64,000 nucleotides of DNA from Acephala macrosclerotiorum (GCA_014904845.1 MU119240.1:1-64000); one strand, 5' to 3'; numbered from the stretch's first letter, positions 34,437-45,595 are shown. Numbers and translations are program-made. The notes: a model not told the origin generated them from the letters alone.

Positions 34437-36035
34437 CTATAGCGCTTGAAGCCGTTTCTCTCTCATATTAATTATTCTAGTCTCATTCTCATTATTAGTT
34501 CTTATCTGCCTACGCGCTACTTCACCGTAAATTTCCTTATATTTTTGAACTACTGTACTTTTAGTATGCTTGCGTTTATCGCGTTTTTTGTCGGCGGCGG
34601 CGTTGGCTTGTAAAAGCTCAGTGGAAAGCTGGTCACTGAGAAGCATTTTTTGCGTCTCTTTCTCTGTCTTCTTTATCACATGAAACGCAATAAGTGTAAG
34701 AGGCCAAGGCCCATTTTTAATACGTCTATCAATATAGTCGGCACCGCGCTTTCGTTGAGTATATGTGATTAGTATTGTAAACTTTGACTACGAAGGTGGA
34801 GGAGATGTTGCAAAGCCGGGGATTGATTCTCGAGAAAAAGAATCTGAAGTCTTTTGTGTCTTTTGTATGCCACTATAACTCTTTATTTTATTAAAAACAA
34901 TAGCGGGATTATAGAGTATTAATTCGGTCTTTTGAAATGCGGATTTGTAGAGTTTGACCGTAAAAGTTTTGTTGGAAAACGTTTGAAAGAAAGAGAAAAA
35001 GTCGGTCTTGGAAATCGTAGTCGCGTTATAGAATATTTCACAGCGGATACACTCTTTGAAATTGTGTTTATATGATTGAAACGCGCCGATATCGAGAAAT
35101 TGTATAAGATGCGTAGTATGAGCAGATAGTTGAAATGATCGAATTCGATTGTTTTAGCAATAATCAATAAATTTTTGCGTAACATGCGAACTATACTTAT
35201 CAAATATCAATATTTTATATCGATTTTTTGTTCGATTCTTTGTGAATTTATTGAAATGCTTGAGCTATAAGAGAATCAATCGATCGTTTGTAAAATCAGA
35301 GTTTGAACGTGCGAAAAAAATATTGTCGTCTATATCGTTTTAAAAGTATTTGCGGAGATGATATGCTCTTTTAAAAATAACTATAGCGAAAACGTGATAA
35401 CCTCCTGCAAAAATGCATTTTATTATTGTAACCAATTTTTTATTGTCTGGATTATTAACGTAAACACGCATCACGTCCGCAAAAACAATAACGATTTTTC
35501 CAGCTGTAATGCCAATTTGATAGCCCGTTTCATCGAAATTGTAAATATCTTCGTCCAAAACAGTCCACTTGTCCCTGCACCTCTTAAAATCCTTGAAATG
35601 ACATTCGATTTTTTCGCGATTATATGCTTTTAAACGTGCGACAAAAAGAAGTGTTTCGCGGAGTATCTTGAGCTATTCGTAATTGCATAATAGCCATCTT
35701 TTGATCCATCGTCGTAATACTATTTCTTCCTCTCTACTCTCTGCTCGTAGAATCGAATTGCATATCACAATAGCGTTCTCGATATTAGTAAAACGTCCCA
35801 TACCGTGACACATAAACAAATAGTTTTTCAATGTATTATTTTCGATTTGTGCAAGCTTTTTATTGTATCCACCGCGAATTGAGAAAACTGGTACTCCATT
35901 TCTACGACGAAGAACGCGTGAATAAAAAGCACGCGTTTGACGCGCAGTTTCTACTGTTTTCATCTTAGGATTTTTTCTTATTAATTCCAAAGTATTTTGA
36001 ACTTTTTTCTCTTCGTGGTCTACCTTTGGAGGCAT
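34437..36035 (-). pseudogene. Inactivated Pogo/Fot1 transposase
   Basis: Fragments in order on the minus strand: ATG 36035 opens 120 codons with an N-terminal helix-turn-helix region (NTLKNYLFMCHGMG, IVICNSILRAE, VLRRWIKRWL). Codons 35558-35340 carry the first catalytic block of the DDE domain, IYNFDETGYQIGI. Around 35130-34870 another frame has HTTHLIQFLDIGAFQSYK and KSAFQKTELILYNPA, typical of the end of the catalytic core. 34679-34437 is the basic C-terminal tail. Stops and frame changes separate these blocks, so no functional enzyme can be made. Many stops could come from C-to-T changes. Confidence 0.88.
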
Positions 36036-36083
36036 TGTAGTAGTAGATAAATCAATTTAAAGTAAGAATAGTGATTTTTGAGA

Positions 36084-36173
36084 TCAAAAACTACGCATTG
36101 CTGGCCAACTACGCATTGCTGTCCCTCGCCCGATTACGTAAGGAATCAGGGCGAGATGTGCCAACCGAGCGAT
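36084..36173 (-). repeat. Right terminal inverted repeat of the Pogo element
   Basis: Partner of the left repeat, carrying the paired motif AACTACGCATTGCT twice (separated by GGCC). Ends CCGAGCGAT followed by TA. Confidence 0.92.
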
Positions 36174-36175
36174 TA

Positions 36176-36805
36176 CCATCAGTGACATTGCCCTGTTCTA
36201 GCGCTTCGCAATGTGGAGAAACAAATCGCCGCAAATACGCTCGCTTGAAACGCACTGCAAACACACCAGCCTCGCACTCGTGGTCTGATCACGACTCACC
36301 TTGAGACCAACAAGTCGCAAGTCACCATCTTCCTCATTCTCACAAACACGGGACGACTTCGTATTTTTCTGCGAGTGTTCAAGCGGGAACAGACGTGATC
36401 ATGACGTGGAGGAGATCTCCAAGGATAGACGAAGCGAATTTCGAAGATGGATATCTCGATTAGGTATCAATGTCTCAGCGCCATAAGAGACGACAGCTGA
36501 AAAGCACTTTTTTGAAGGCGTGATTTTTTATTGATGAGATGAACCTTTTTGGACCCGACACGGAGCCAATTGACTTTTCTGCTATAATTGCATGTGTTAT
36601 AATCAGGCACGAATAAGTCCGTATTTGTTGTGTGTTGGGTGATCTAGATTCGAATCGGGCACAACATGCTGAACGGCCTAAGGAACACTTTTGCCACGTT
36701 TTGGGGGCGGGTGATGCACCTGCTCGTATTGCATCCACGAATGAACGAGTTGCGTGGCACTGTCAATAGTGTGGAGAGAGCCAGTAATATATAGTGTATT
36801 GAAGA
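36176..36805. other. No recognisable gene
   Basis: Short frames only (for example 36475-36738 minus). The phrase ATTCGAATCGGGCAC near 36648 looks like a tRNA T-loop but no cloverleaf can be drawn around it. Confidence 0.45.
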
Positions 36806-38911
36806 TCACCCTCTTTCCATCATTCGCTGCTCAATTCCACGGTGGTGGTCTCGTCCCCGGGTTGGAGGATTATCCGTCTCCACCATTCCGCTGTTCTCAT
36901 GCGTTTCTATCTCTTTACTTGGTTTTAAGCCATGTGCTGCCAGTTCATCTTTGGTTGGGGCGACGTGCATCTGTTTCCCCAGGATCTCCAGTCAGCAAAA
37001 TTCTTTCATATATGCAGCTCGGAATCAAGGGTCAGGGCTCAAGACCCCAGATATTTAGCACATAAGTGGTGACATTCGTTCGAGAAAAGTCGAGACTCAC
37101 CCAAATCTCCTCGCCCAACTCCAAATCCTCCAGTCCTTCAAGCACATGTCCCCTCGGATCCCTAGGCAACTTCTTCTCCGCGTCTTTCCTTCTCTTATTC
37201 CTAGCATATCTCCTCACCCACTGCGGGGTCAACCTAATTCTCAACTCATGCGGAATATGCAACCTCACAGCTGTCCACTTATCACTCGGCCTATGCTCCT
37301 CCGGTAACTTATCCAACGTACTGACTTCTAGCAAATGCTCATTCGTCCCTCGATTCATCGCTGAGATCCTATCCGGCATCACCAGCTTCAAAAACTCGAG
37401 AGATGCGTTGATATTCAAATCGATAGCTCGTCGAGGATTGACGGTCATCTTCAGAAGGAAGGAAGCGATCGAGGGGTATAAGAGAGAGAAATCGGACTGC
37501 GAGATGTGGACTGAACCACGGACAGTCATGAACCAGGCGAGTTGGTTTTGTTCTTTAGCTTCTTTACAAAGAGACATGACGGCTTCGAAGTTGTCAGGCC
37601 AGTACATGAATGCTTCGCTATTGATCCCTAGAATAGGTGTATAGATCCTATGCCCCGGATCGTCCTCAGGAGGTTGAATTGCCGCTCCCCAAATATCGTA
37701 AATGATGCCCTGTCCGACATTTTTGAATCGGTCATGGTGCCGGAGGACCTCGACCGTGGTAGCTGCTCCAAAAGAATGGCCCAACATCGTCACTTGTTTT
37801 AGGTGGAACCTATTCTTCCAAGCCTGCCAATCGATTCCCCCCAACCCCCTCGAGCTCCCTCCTATATTCCCCTCACTCTTGTCCCTCAGACTGGATTCCG
37901 CAACTCGCTCCCCCTCCCCATCATGAATAAGCGTCATAACAAAATACGCCTCCTCAATCTCCGCCAACCTCAACTGTATCTGCGCAGCCCTCAACTCCCC
38001 ACCCACCCCCTGTTTATTCCCCGGCATCGTATCCCTCGCATTATTTTTCGGAAACACATAGTCCATCCTCGAATAACCCCTTTTCCGATCCTCGTTATTG
38101 ATATCTACTTTATCTTGGGCGAGATTTACCCCATTTTCGGGCAAGTTGACAAAAGTGCGTAGACCAGAACCGTCGCAGTGTTCAATAGCTACTACTACGA
38201 ATCCGTAGCTAGCGAATTCGCCGCAGACAGAGGAGTAGGTTGTTCGGGTACCGCCAAGGCCGTAGGAGAATATTAAGAGGGGAAACATAGGTTTTCTGGC
38301 TCGCCTAGGGGTGGTGTTCCTGCTTTATTCTTGGTTTCGTAGCCGACTTCTCGGGAGTTCTTGTCTGGGGGCCAGTGTTCTGCTAGTTTGACGTTCCGGA
38401 AGGCGGGGAGTTTTGTGAATGCTGTTGTCATGGCTGGAAATTGTAAGTGATGAATGAATGGATAGGGAGGTGGTTGAGACGAACCGAACCAGGCAACGGT
38501 GGGCCAGCTGGGGATACCGGCAAACTTTCCGTATCCTTTTGCAACTTCGACTCTTGGGCGAGGTAACCAGGTTGGTCGACTCCATTTCTTCTCTCCTTCT
38601 GGGGATTTTCCCCGTCCCGAACCGAAACCCGAGGGATAGAAAACCGAGAACAGAACTGTCTCTAGCTCGAGCAAATGTTTCCCATCTCGTTTTATCTCAG
38701 AGAAATATCTTGGTTCTCTGGCTGGGACTTCGATGTCCATCATCCCAACACTGTAGGGCCCAGAATAGTATGGGAGAGGGGTCCGTAGGATGTGTTCCCG
38801 TATGCCGGACGGAGGACGAGAATTGGGTTATTTGGTGAACTTGGGGACATCGTCAGGTTTGTTGACTGTGGGAATGGCGGCCGAGGTCGCCATATGCAGA
38901 GCTTCTGACAT
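36806..38911 (-). pseudogene. Platelet-activating-factor acetylhydrolase-like gene with a frameshift and an upstream stop
   Basis: Type II PAF-acetylhydrolase-like lipase/esterase that in intact form would cleave short acyl chains from phospholipids. Exons on the minus strand: 38911 or 38743 to 38485, 38433-37101 and 36970-36806 (introns 51 and 130 bp). Family signs: LLRTP-like ILRTPLPYYSGPYSVGMMDIEVP, VLFSVFYPS, FPLLIFSYGLGGTRTTYSS, nucleophile elbow LGHSFGAAT, and GSVHISQSDFSLLYPS with the likely His. The last exon supplies MHVAPTKDELAAHGLKPS. Two faults: TAA at 38830-38828 in frame between ATG 38911 and the conserved block, and an A-run (T-run 38292-38295 on plus) one base short, so that the frame changes just before MFPLL. 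One added base gives 586 codons from ATG 38743. Confidence 0.82.
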
Positions 38912-39787
38912 GTTGACGGTTGATTGAGACTCAAGTCCCGGTACGCAACAAACAAAATAGAAAAAAATATCCGAAGAATTGAACCTGTTATTTCTCCCAA
39001 AACGCCATGTTGACCCTGTGAAATAGATATGATATTTATCGAGAAAGAAGAAGCTTTAAGAAGAAGAAAAGGACCGACAATTGCAACGAGAATAAGAGAA
39101 GCACAAGCACGTGTTGAATTGCCCAATACTTCGGGAGGAACGGCCAAAGCTCGAAGCTTTGACGTCAATGCCTCTAACAAAGGGTTTGATCTAAAACTTC
39201 TAGAACGCCTCCCTATCTTCAATAAACAGTCTTTAGTACACGATAGTGACGACGCGGCTGCACCTTGGCATTATAGTAACCGCTTTTGAACGCAAGGGAT
39301 GTGTGGTGCATCGGGAAATGGTGGTCGGATGCTATCCGTGGATCAACGCAAAAGCTTAATCTGACTGAAAACGAGGAGGATTGGTTCTGAGAACCATGAT
39401 TGAGTCCCAGGCAAACCGCCTGGGCAAAGGCCATCTGGTTTCCATTGACTTTCGTGTAGAGTATTCGTGTTCGGACGGCACAAAGCTGATGGTTAACAAG
39501 AGAACATTGCGATGCGAAGAATCTGCCTTGGAACCCAAGTCGCGTACCTCACGCTTTCCTCTTTCTAGTAGGTATGTAATAGCATAGAGATGGTTGGAAC
39601 GAATGGAAGGACAATTTTGTGGGCTGGGTTGTTCGTAACTCCTATGGCTTCACCAGGCCTATTGCCGTACTATACACTCGCCATAAGCCATCAAAAATAC
39701 ATTGTCTAAACGCCGCAAACACTGTCGAGGACCAATTCCTGAAGTCTGCCGTCTCAATTCCAAATCGTACAAGCGCTCTAGGTTTGT
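38912..39787. other. No recognisable gene
   Basis: Region between the PAF-AH-like gene start and the Vps3844-type gene end. Frames such as 39029-39289 and 39381-39587 are short and featureless. Confidence 0.45.
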
Positions 39788-41038
39788 TCACTTCGCCTTG
39801 CCGGATACACCTGCACCAATCACTCCAGGGAGCTTCTCCTCGCCGATACTGAATATCATCGCGATAGCCCAAGTCGTAACACCAACAATTACCACCACAA
39901 AGATTGAGATGAGCCAGAAAGAATCACTGATGTCCTTCTTGTGACAAGCCGAGCCACCCCAGTATTGGAGTGTTGTGCCATTCTTCTCTCCACCGGGAAA
40001 CGGAATCTCCAGCAATGTTGGCTTGCAGAAACATGTGTAGCATCCACCCTTTCCTTCCTGATTGCCTCCAGATTTTCTATAACATTCACCATGACCCGAG
40101 CAATTGTTTGTAGCAGAAATGCATGAATCTTTCGAAGCGTGGCAGAGTGGGGGAATGCCAGTGATAGGCTTGAAAGTCGAATTGCCAGATGCGTTGGACA
40201 CCTGGACTTGCTTGGAATAATGCAAAGGCGCTGGGAAACCGGTTTCCGTAATTGGCTCTTCCGTTGGCTTGCTCCTCTTGATGATTGGCGATTGGGAAAT
40301 CTTGTCGTAGGATCCATATGAATTCGCCTTGCTCTTCGATAATCGAGATGCCTCCGGCATCAGAACGACAACGACGTTCATCTCTTCCTTCTTAGCGAAA
40401 CGAGTCAATCGTTCCTGTGTCGCCATCAATTCGTCGATTTTAGAGCTGATCTGCCAGAACTGTCATTATCCGCGCAACACGATCCTGGATTACATTCATA
40501 CCTTGTCGCCAGCTAAATCAAAGTGGATGATTTTCGACTTCCCGTTCCAGCAGTTTGTATTGAATGGGTTGATGGCGTCCTCGAAAACACATGTCTTGCC
40601 CTCTTGTCCACATTGTTGGTGAAGATCAGATACAAGCTTATTATTTGCAGTCAAAGACGGAGGAGTAGAGATGGTGAAGGCGGGTTTGATGGATGACCAT
40701 GCCTCGAGGAGTGGCTTTGCAGTATTTGATGATACGCCCTCAACAATCAGTACCAACTCTGCTGCCTTATCCTTCGTAGTCTCAAGGAACAATGAATCCC
40801 CATGTCCTCCAAACTTATTGATATATCCCAATGTACTCTCGCTGGCATCTCCAATTCTGTGATATCGTGAGGCACCTAGACGTTGTGCAAAGACCAATCT
40901 GGCCTGCTCTGGTGTGAGGATTGGAGGTGTCGAGGTGTTTGGCCATTCGTCCCCTTGGAAAATGTAGACACTGGCATCTGACAAAGCAGAAGCTGTGCCA
41001 ATGAAGACTGGCAGCAGCAAGCTTTGGAAGAGCTTCAT
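39788..41038 (-). CDS. Vps3844-type ER/vacuolar-sorting membrane protein
   Basis: Type I membrane protein of the Vps3844 (formerly DUF3844) family, thought to act in the ER or in sorting to the vacuole; the biochemical role is unclear. Exons 41038-40502 and 40450-39788 (51-bp intron, donor GTATGA, acceptor GGCAG) give 399 residues. Signal peptide FQSLLLPVFIGTASALS, then a lumenal domain with QGDEWPNTSTPP and FGGHGDSLF. The conserved C-terminal cysteine module is CISATNNCSGHGEC, GCYTCFCKPT and WGGSACHKKDISDSFW, resembling an EGF-like fold. A single membrane span (IFVVVIVGVTTWAIAMIFS) and a short Gly/Lys-rich cytosolic tail follow. Intact and well placed among core genes. Confidence 0.92.
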
Positions 41039-41276
41039 ATTTGCAGATGTGGAGATTCGATGGTTGCTCGAGGAAGCTCAAGCTGGAGTGACGACCTAAA
41101 GCTTGCTGATAACTCTAGCGTCTTCGATCCGGCACATGCCGCATCGGGTTCTCAGCGGCAAATGCGACTTCCATCCAAATTGTCGAGGGCGAAATGAGAG
41201 AGTCGCCCAGCATTCAACGTACATTCTTCGACGCTTCTGTTATTCTCAGCATGATACCTTGAACTACGCCATCTCG

Positions 41277-42733
41277 ATGCGATCGCAAATGAGGACATTT
41301 CGTCCTTTTCTCACCCAACAAATCGTTCCAAGGCTCGCCAGACCCCAGGTGGGCCTTGAACGTCCTACGATGTTCCGATCTTTCACAGCGCGGAGGAGCA
41401 TATTCTCCACTGGCAGACTTCCTCTGAGGGTTGAATCACGGCGGCAGAGAGGGCATATTGTAAATGTGCAAAGTGTACGATTCGTCAAGCCAAAATGGCC
41501 ATCACGACTCAAGTAGGCTCTTCTATTCCAAATCGAAGGAAGGGAACTATATTAATGTATCTATAGATCGTTCGCCGTGTATTCTATCGTCGTATACGCA
41601 TGCTTCCAAGTATACTGGAAAGTCATCGTGGACCCTCTAGAGAAAGCAGCGGATGAGGTATTGGAAGAGTTGCCTGACGACGAACTGGACGAAGCTGATC
41701 TCGACAAACCATTTTTCATCCCCCTCCCTGGTACAACGAAACAACTGAAGCCTGTGCCATACAAGGGGAGTGACCCCGAATGGCAGGAATTTATCAAATT
41801 CAGCAAAAACCAAAAGTTGGCACAGAAAATCCGAGGTTAGTACATTTGTCATGCTCGCAAAAGTTTGTCGCTGATTGATTATAGAGGATCTCGCAAACTA
41901 CGTTACCCATCTTGCAAGCAAACATCCCGTCTTGTCAATACGGTGCGGAAAGAACATGAAGTTGAGGAGATTTTGGCTAGATATGGACTTCCCTCAGCAT
42001 GCACCCCCAGCATTCGAAAGATATGGGTATGCTTCCGCTTCCTTGGATAACATCAATCGCTCGCAACTAACAGGCCTTCTCATTTAGTCTCGAATTAGGC
42101 GGTGAAGATGGCATAGCATTGGTGAAGCAACCGGTCGACTCTCTCACGGTCTTCCGTACTCGGAATGCCTTGTGGCCGTCACCTCTCATACAGTCCTTCT
42201 GGAGTTTTACCAAAGTGATGGTTGCGGATGATATCAAGTATATTGCAGCAAGACTCGGGCTTAGGTCTGCACAGCCGCCAGCATCTCTCGAGCAAATAGT
42301 GGCACAACACCAACAGGTATTCAAAGGCCCTGGCACACCACAACTGCCGACGAAGGACGGACCACCATCTTCAGCGCAACCACCGCAACCCATCACTAAT
42401 CCTCCTCGTCCAGACAAGACACCATTAGCGGGCAAGAAGCCAGAAGAAATTGATTTATCAAGTGCTCCTATGGCCCTTCATGCTCATTTCTTTCGACCAA
42501 TTATGGCTTTCAAGGCCAAGCTTGCACAAACCTGGAAGCCAGCCCGAGACTTTCCGCCTAGAGGGAGTATCTTAGTGTCTGGTTTAGTTGAATTGGATAC
42601 TCCTAAAGCATGGTTGGTCTTTGATGTCAAGGCCGCATGGGATCCAAAGGCCAGAGCCTACGATCCAAGGAGTATGCATGTTCAGTTGAGGAGGATGCAA
42701 TTGAAGAAGCAAGGACCTATAGGAGGTCGGTAA
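41277..42733 (+). CDS. Mitochondrion-targeted membrane protein, four exons
   Basis: Conserved-looking protein of unknown function. Exons 41277-41512, 41567-41835, 41885-42026 and 42088-42733 (introns 54, 49 and 61 bp) give 430 residues without remainder. The first 75 residues are rich in Arg and Ser with no acid (FRSFTARRSIFSTGRLPLRV), a strong mitochondrial presequence. A single span follows (SFAVYSIVVYACFQVYW), then an acidic segment (EELPDDELDEADLD). The body has HPVLSIRCGKNMKLRRFWLD, a Pro-rich linker (about residues 270-300) and a C-terminal block FPPRGSILVSGLVELDTPKAW. This layout suggests an inner-membrane protein with a large domain on one side. An upstream ATG at 41103 is unlikely because the presequence fits ATG 41277. 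Confidence 0.85.
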
Positions 42734-43155
42734 TGCAGCGTACAACAGACTGGCGTTTGGAGCGAAGATGGGCATTGCAGGTGTAGGATAAGGATAGGCG
42801 TTGATGGCTCGGATGGGTACATTGGTGAGCCCTGGCCCTCCTCATTCGGGTCTTTCTATAGATGATGAATACCACAAGATCATGACTTTTAAGGTCTGCA
42901 TTGAATAGCACTGGATTCGCAACGTGTCAACCGTGTTCTCTTCCGACAGCTTCAAAGCTCTGTACAAATACTGCTATGTAGGAGGACGAACACCCTTCTT
43001 TTCTTCAGGACTGAACTAAGGACTGCAGGTTAGACGATCTTGTGATCAATCTTTCCCACATTCTCTCAGCTATCGCCGCTACCATGCGGCGTTGTTCGAA
43101 CTTGGACAATCCGCAGAGCAGGGTGTTATTGATGTTTTCAGAGTGAATACGTTCT
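42734..43155. other. No recognisable gene
   Basis: 3' flank of the mitochondrial protein gene; a short minus-strand frame (42717-42911) has no features. Ordinary composition up to the start of the tandem array. Confidence 0.45.
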
Positions 43156-43800
43156 CAAGTGAGTTCTCATGTCACACCAGCAGGGTAGACTCGAAATTTC
43201 CCGTCGCAAAATGTCCAGAAATGCTCGTAGTGAACTCGCGGGGGTGTCCTAAGTTCTCGTTTTTTGTGTAAAAAGGTGGCGGTCTCAAGTGAGTCTTCGC
43301 CTGACACGATATTGAGATTGATTCAAACCTCGTACTCGCGAGAAAGGTCTGGCAATATGATCTTAGTCATTTTGAGGAATTCTCGAGTATTATTGTTCGT
43401 GTCAAGTATGAAATAATGCTCAAGGTAGCGTTCATATCAACATAGTAAGCTTGATTCGAGTGTTCTTGTCATGATAAAGTTCGAGATATCATTGTTGGCA
43501 ATCTGAAGAGATATCGGATCTCGTTGTCCGTCTAGGGGAATCCGCATTCTTAAGGGGATACCTATTTCACAATAGTAAGCTAGACTCGGTTTCTATTGTT
43601 ACGAAGATGTCAGTAACCAGAATTGTGAGGATGTCGAAGATTTTCTCGTTCGAGTCGCTTGCCATTCTCGCTTCCCCTTTTCAAGTGAATTTTTTGACTC
43701 CACAATGGTAAGCACCAGTTCTCAGATACTATTGTTAAGAAGATGTCCGAGTATCGTGAAGGATTTTTCATCCGCTAGCTAGCTGTGAGCTGCAACCTGC
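43156..43800. repeat. Degenerate tandem array, five units of about 131 bp
   Basis: Units begin near 43156, 43286, 43421, 43551 and 43682, spacings 130, 135, 130 and 131. Each starts with (C/T)AAG(T/G)-type sequence, has TCACA or CAACA with AGTAAGC about 20-30 bases in, then a GACTCG or GATTCGAG step, and an ATTGTT..GA.GATGTC or equivalent about 45-70 bases in. Units 3, 4 and 5 are most alike (CATAGTAAGCTTGATTCGAG, AATAGTAAGCTAGACTCGG). There is no shared open frame. The array lies just upstream of the gene at 43978. Confidence 0.62.
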
Positions 43801-43977
43801 GGCCTTTATAAAATCTTGACGTCTCTCCTCAACTCCTCTTCCTTTCTCCCTCGGTTTCCAAATCTCGTTGCCAACAACTACCTTTCTACCAACCCTACAG
43901 TCAAGTCTCTCTACAACTCCCGTTAACAAGATCACCACTCTCAATCAATCCCAATCCACCAATCTTCTTCCAACGAA

Positions 43978-44775
43978 ATGGGTGCCAACGTCTCTTCTCC
44001 CACAGCAGGTTCTGTGGTTCCACCAGCGGCTCCCAGCCAAATCCCAGCTGCCTCCCAAGTCCCAGCGCCAATCCAAGCCCAAGCTCCCACCCAAGTCTCG
44101 AGCAACCACCAGCAACCGACTGTAGAGGACGACACCGACGAATCCTCGAACAATAGTTCAGGTTCTCCAGCGCCCTCTCCTCCCACGTCTTCCGCTGCAA
44201 CAGCAGCAACATCTCCGGCCTCGCCCGCCACCTCAGCATCCTCCCAGCCCACAGTGGCAACATCTATGTCCTCACCAGCTACTTCCACCACCTCCAGTGT
44301 CCCAGCAAGCTCTTCGGCCTCGCCTGCCTCCACCGACAAGCCAACCATCCCAGCATCACCTCGCCCTGCCGCCGCACCCCAGTTGTCAACCCCTGGTCTG
44401 ACTTCTTCTGTCTTCGCTGACACCACCTTTCCTCCGGCATATACGAAGGAGAAGAGAAGTCCATCTTGGAAGTGCGCCGCCAACCCACCCAACGAGCACG
44501 ATCCGATGGAGTGGTGCTCGGTTTGGGCCTATCTTCTGGATCTGGAGGACTGGATGGATATGAGGGACGACTATCCCGGCTTTGGACGCAGAGAGTAAGT
44601 TTCCATCACAACCATTGACACAGAAATTTATTGACAACAGAACAGCCAGTACGACGAAGAGGAAGAAGCACGACTCTGGGGGGAATTCGAAGCCACGCTG
44701 GACAAAGACGAATTCGACGGAGATGGTGGAGAGGGAGATGCCTCCGACGAGAGCGAGTGGGACGACATTTGTTGA
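43978..44775 (+). CDS. Ser/Ala/Pro-rich protein with N-myristoylation-type start
   Basis: Function unknown. Exons 43978-44594 and 44646-44775; the 51-bp intron (donor GTAAGT, acceptor GAACAG) restores an acidic tail (QYDEEEEARLWGEFEATLD) and gives 248 residues. An earlier acceptor, five bases upstream, would shift into an Arg-rich frame and is unlikely. The protein starts MGANVSS, matching the MGxxxS consensus for N-myristoylation, so it may sit on membranes. Residues 8-140 are a Ser/Ala/Pro/Thr-rich disordered tract. A compact part follows with SWKCAANPPNEHDPMEWCSVWAY and an acidic helix. The degenerate tandem array lies within the likely promoter. It converges with the SET gene, 91 bases apart. 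Confidence 0.72.
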
Positions 44776-44866
44776 AGACAGAAGACATATGAGTGTAATT
44801 GTTTGTTTTTCGCCTCTGGCTACCCTGTCGTTCTACCATCTGGTATCTATGGACCACCACTTCGCG

Positions 44867-45595
44867 TCAATTCTCATCCTCGGACTCGCCATCCGTGCAT
44901 CCACCACAAGTACACTCAAACCCATAGTTCTCCCGCAAGCTCTTCTTCCCATGTCCATAATCGATCGTCACCTCCTCTCCCTCTAGCAACTTAAACCGAT
45001 TCCAGACCACCAGCCTTCCAATACTCTCTCTCCAGCCATACTGCGAATTTGGAACACAAGAATGATTGATCCTCGACGCTGTCTCGAAAACACCAGAAGC
45101 CGTCTCATCCATGATCGAGAAGGCGTTGCAATCCATGATTCTGGCCTTCAACGACTCCCCCTCTTCACCCATGTACGCAGATAACTCGAAGTACTTTCTC
45201 TTGGTCTCCGGCGATAACGCATCAACAGCGGCTTCTATAGCCGTATCTGTTTGGCTTTTGAGTAAGACGAAGATTGGGGTTTCGACAAGGAGGAATGTTC
45301 CTGGGGGTATGTCTTTCGCTGCGATCATGCCTAGGCCTTTTCCTTCGACTTCGCAGATCTGGACGAGCGTACCAAGGGTCTCGGGATATCGGACGGGAGT
45401 TGGTGAGAGATTCGCCGGAGCAGGGTCAGGCGTATCTGGTCTTGGGAAGCTATGGTCGAAGTCGAAGTTGAGTTCGTGCGTTTCAATCGTGATCTTCCTG
45501 TCTTCTTCTTTAGATGAACTCGAGGTCCTGGTGACGGCTTCGTTCTTGGGCTGTGACTCTTTCACAAGATCCTCGATTGGCGTCTGGAACCCCAT
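44867..45595 (-). CDS. SET-domain protein
   Basis: Probable protein-lysine methyltransferase of the SET5/SMYD-like fungal group; substrate unknown. Single exon, 242 residues. The first 75 residues are polar. The SET core starts near EVEGKGLGMIAAKDIPPGTFLLVE, contains the cofactor motif RINHSCVPNSQYGW, and ends with LEGEEVTIDYG, including the catalytic-type Tyr. A post-SET cysteine cluster, FECTCGGC, closes the protein before an acidic tail (GESEDEN). The spacing of elements is normal, though the region between the N-terminal strand and NHSC (about 85 residues) is short, without a MYND finger. ATG 45595 is the first in frame. Nucleus or cytosol are both possible. Confidence 0.9.
   Translation of the reverse strand: MGFQTPIEDLVKESQPKNEAVTRTSSSSKEEDRKITIETHELNFDFDHSFPRPDTPDPAPANLSPTPVRYPETLGTLVQICEVEGKGLGMIAAKDIPPGTFLLVETPIFVLLKSQTDTAIEAAVDALSPETKRKYFELSAYMGEEGESLKARIMDCNAFSIMDETASGVFETASRINHSCVPNSQYGWRESIGRLVVWNRFKLLEGEEVTIDYGHGKKSLRENYGFECTCGGCTDGESEDEN

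Larger units (their letters stand above)
34209..36173 (-). mobile_element. Fot1/Pogo-type Tc1-mariner DNA transposon, decayed
   Basis: A complete 1,965-bp element: 90-bp terminal inverted repeats (34209-34298 and 36084-36173) beginning ATCGCTCGG and flanked on both sides by TA (34207-34208, 36174-36175), the target duplication of this superfamily. Inside is a transposase on the minus strand, broken into fragments. The interior is AT-rich relative to the flanks, and the three mismatches I find between the ends are all T in the left copy against C in the right, as expected after C-to-T mutation. It is therefore probably immobile. Defined ends suggest a fairly recent insertion followed by mutation. 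Confidence 0.93.

Noticed and set aside
34437..36035. Functional host gene derived from a transposase
   Set aside because: The coding blocks lie in different frames with many stops; no continuous frame remains.
36640..36670. tRNA-like T-loop ATTCGAATCGGGC
   Set aside because: No acceptor stem, D-arm or A-box partner at the right distances.
38273..38743. Separate small gene upstream of the PAF-AH-like gene
   Set aside because: Its translation is the N-terminal exon of the same enzyme, joined over a 51-bp intron and out of frame only because of a one-base deficit.
43156..43800. CRISPR-like or coding repeat array
   Set aside because: Units are long, degenerate and without spacers; no shared reading frame.
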